The position numbers and the translations under genes were made by a program. From contig JAPYPK010000078.1 of assembly GCA_029937655.1 (NCBI GenBank), positions 1-6,306 of the forward strand: a stretch of DNA of 6,306 nucleotides. Reading direction: 5' to 3'. This DNA is from Nitrospinaceae bacterium. Lineage in GTDB: Bacteria > Nitrospinota > Nitrospinia > Nitrospinales > VA-1. This document shows positions 5,780-6,306 of this stretch, one piece after another. The notes below the pieces were generated by a model. It was not told the origin of the DNA. It ran no database searches and worked only from the letters and a program-made list of their open reading frames with translations. Within the stretch, counting starts at the first letter, position 1. Each line of letters begins with the position of its first letter.

Positions 5780-6306
5780 ATGATTATAGAAGATACCACA
5801 ACGTTCACACTACAAAATCGAGAGATGTTTACGGCTATAGCCCCCAGATATGATTTTTTAAATTGGCTGCTTAGTGTGGGGCAAGATAAATACTGGAGAA
5901 AACAGGCCGTTGACTTACTTGATCCAATTCGAAGGGATCATATTTTAGATGTTGCTACAGGCACATGCGATATAGTCATAGAAATTGCGAAACGAAATCT
6001 TGCAGTTCGAATTTTTGGCATAGATTTTAGTCAGCGTATGCTAGAACTTGGGAAAGCTAAAGTTTCCCGGAATAATTATGATAAATCAATTTCTTTTCAA
6101 ATAGGAAGCGGTGAACATCTCCCTTTTGCAAATGAAAGTTTTGATGGAGTTGTATGTGCTTTTGGAATAAGAAATTTTGCCAATGTAAAAAGGGGACTGA
6201 GAGAGTTTTATCGCGTGCTAAAGCCAGGTGGTAGGATTGTTATTCTTGAGTTCTCCGTACCTCAAAATCAATTCCTCAATGCAGTCTACGAATGTTATTT
6301 TAATTT
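5780..6306 (+). CDS. ubiE: UbiE/MenG quinone C-methyltransferase, 3' partial
   Basis: The gene encodes a SAM-dependent methyltransferase that methylates the quinone ring late in menaquinone and/or ubiquinone synthesis. The first 175 codons are in the window; the reading frame is open to the right edge, and full-length members have about 230-260 residues. FTAIAPRYDFLNWLLSVGQD (17-36) is the UbiE N-terminal signature. ILDVATGTCDI (55-65) is SAM motif I, followed by an acidic motif II around FGIDFS. FGIRNF and RVLKPGGRIVILEFSVP are strongly typical of the family. Cys63 stands where UbiE proteins often have Gly; Bacillus MenG has Ala there as I recall, so the change is tolerable. An in-frame stop at 5762-5764 makes ATG 5780 the only upstream start. 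Its ribosome site is weak. Sequence alone does not say whether ubiquinone or menaquinone is the substrate. Confidence 0.93.
   Translation, partial: MIIEDTTTFTLQNREMFTAIAPRYDFLNWLLSVGQDKYWRKQAVDLLDPIRRDHILDVATGTCDIVIEIAKRNLAVRIFGIDFSQRMLELGKAKVSRNNYDKSISFQIGSGEHLPFANESFDGVVCAFGIRNFANVKRGLREFYRVLKPGGRIVILEFSVPQNQFLNAVYECYFN

Noticed and set aside
5966..5968. Cys63 in UbiE SAM motif I as a loss of function
   Set aside because: This position varies in the family (Ala in Bacillus MenG, from memory) and all other UbiE signatures are intact, so the change does not by itself suggest inactivity.

Overview
The window is AT-rich bacterial chromosomal DNA carrying seven protein genes. Two of them run off the window edges. 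I see no RNA gene, insertion sequence, CRISPR array or integrase. Short intergenic gaps, a clear AAGGAG ribosome site and a UbiE/MenG quinone methyltransferase fit a respiring bacterium, probably Gram-negative. The two-subunit transketolase and a small three-CxxC zinc-ribbon protein remind me of deltaproteobacterial, Nitrospinota or SAR324-like genomes. That placement is an impression only and needs a similarity search.

Layout. Positions 1-1704 (+) hold a split transketolase: the thiamine-diphosphate-binding N-terminal subunit (5' end cut by the window), then the C-terminal subunit, translationally close and in one operon. A T-rich stretch and a possible promoter (1705-1819) separate it from an asparagine synthetase-type amidotransferase (asnB, 1820-3715, +). 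A PhzF-family isomerase/epimerase-like protein follows after only 15 bases (3731-4624, +). Convergent to these on the minus strand are a 66-residue zinc-ribbon protein (4706-4906) and, upstream of it, a DJ-1/PfpI-family protein (5056-5604). Divergent from the DJ-1 gene is ubiE/menG (5780 onward, +), cut by the right edge. It has a recognisable extended -10 promoter in the shared 175-base gap.

How the genes may work together. The transketolase pair forms one enzyme. asnB and the PhzF-like gene are probably co-transcribed, but their common substrate is unknown. Split transketolases and AsnB-like amidotransferases often occur in surface-polysaccharide or small-molecule clusters, so the left two thirds could be the end of such a cluster. 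The right third (DJ-1, zinc ribbon, ubiE) looks like ordinary housekeeping or stress genes. A strong contrast in isoleucine codon choice sets asnB apart from the transketolase genes and supports a mosaic left part. I did not find a convincing new multi-gene system. The best leads are unusual residues in AsnB (Ser in the oxyanion-hole motif) and in the transketolase C-subunit (loss of a conserved substrate-channel His).
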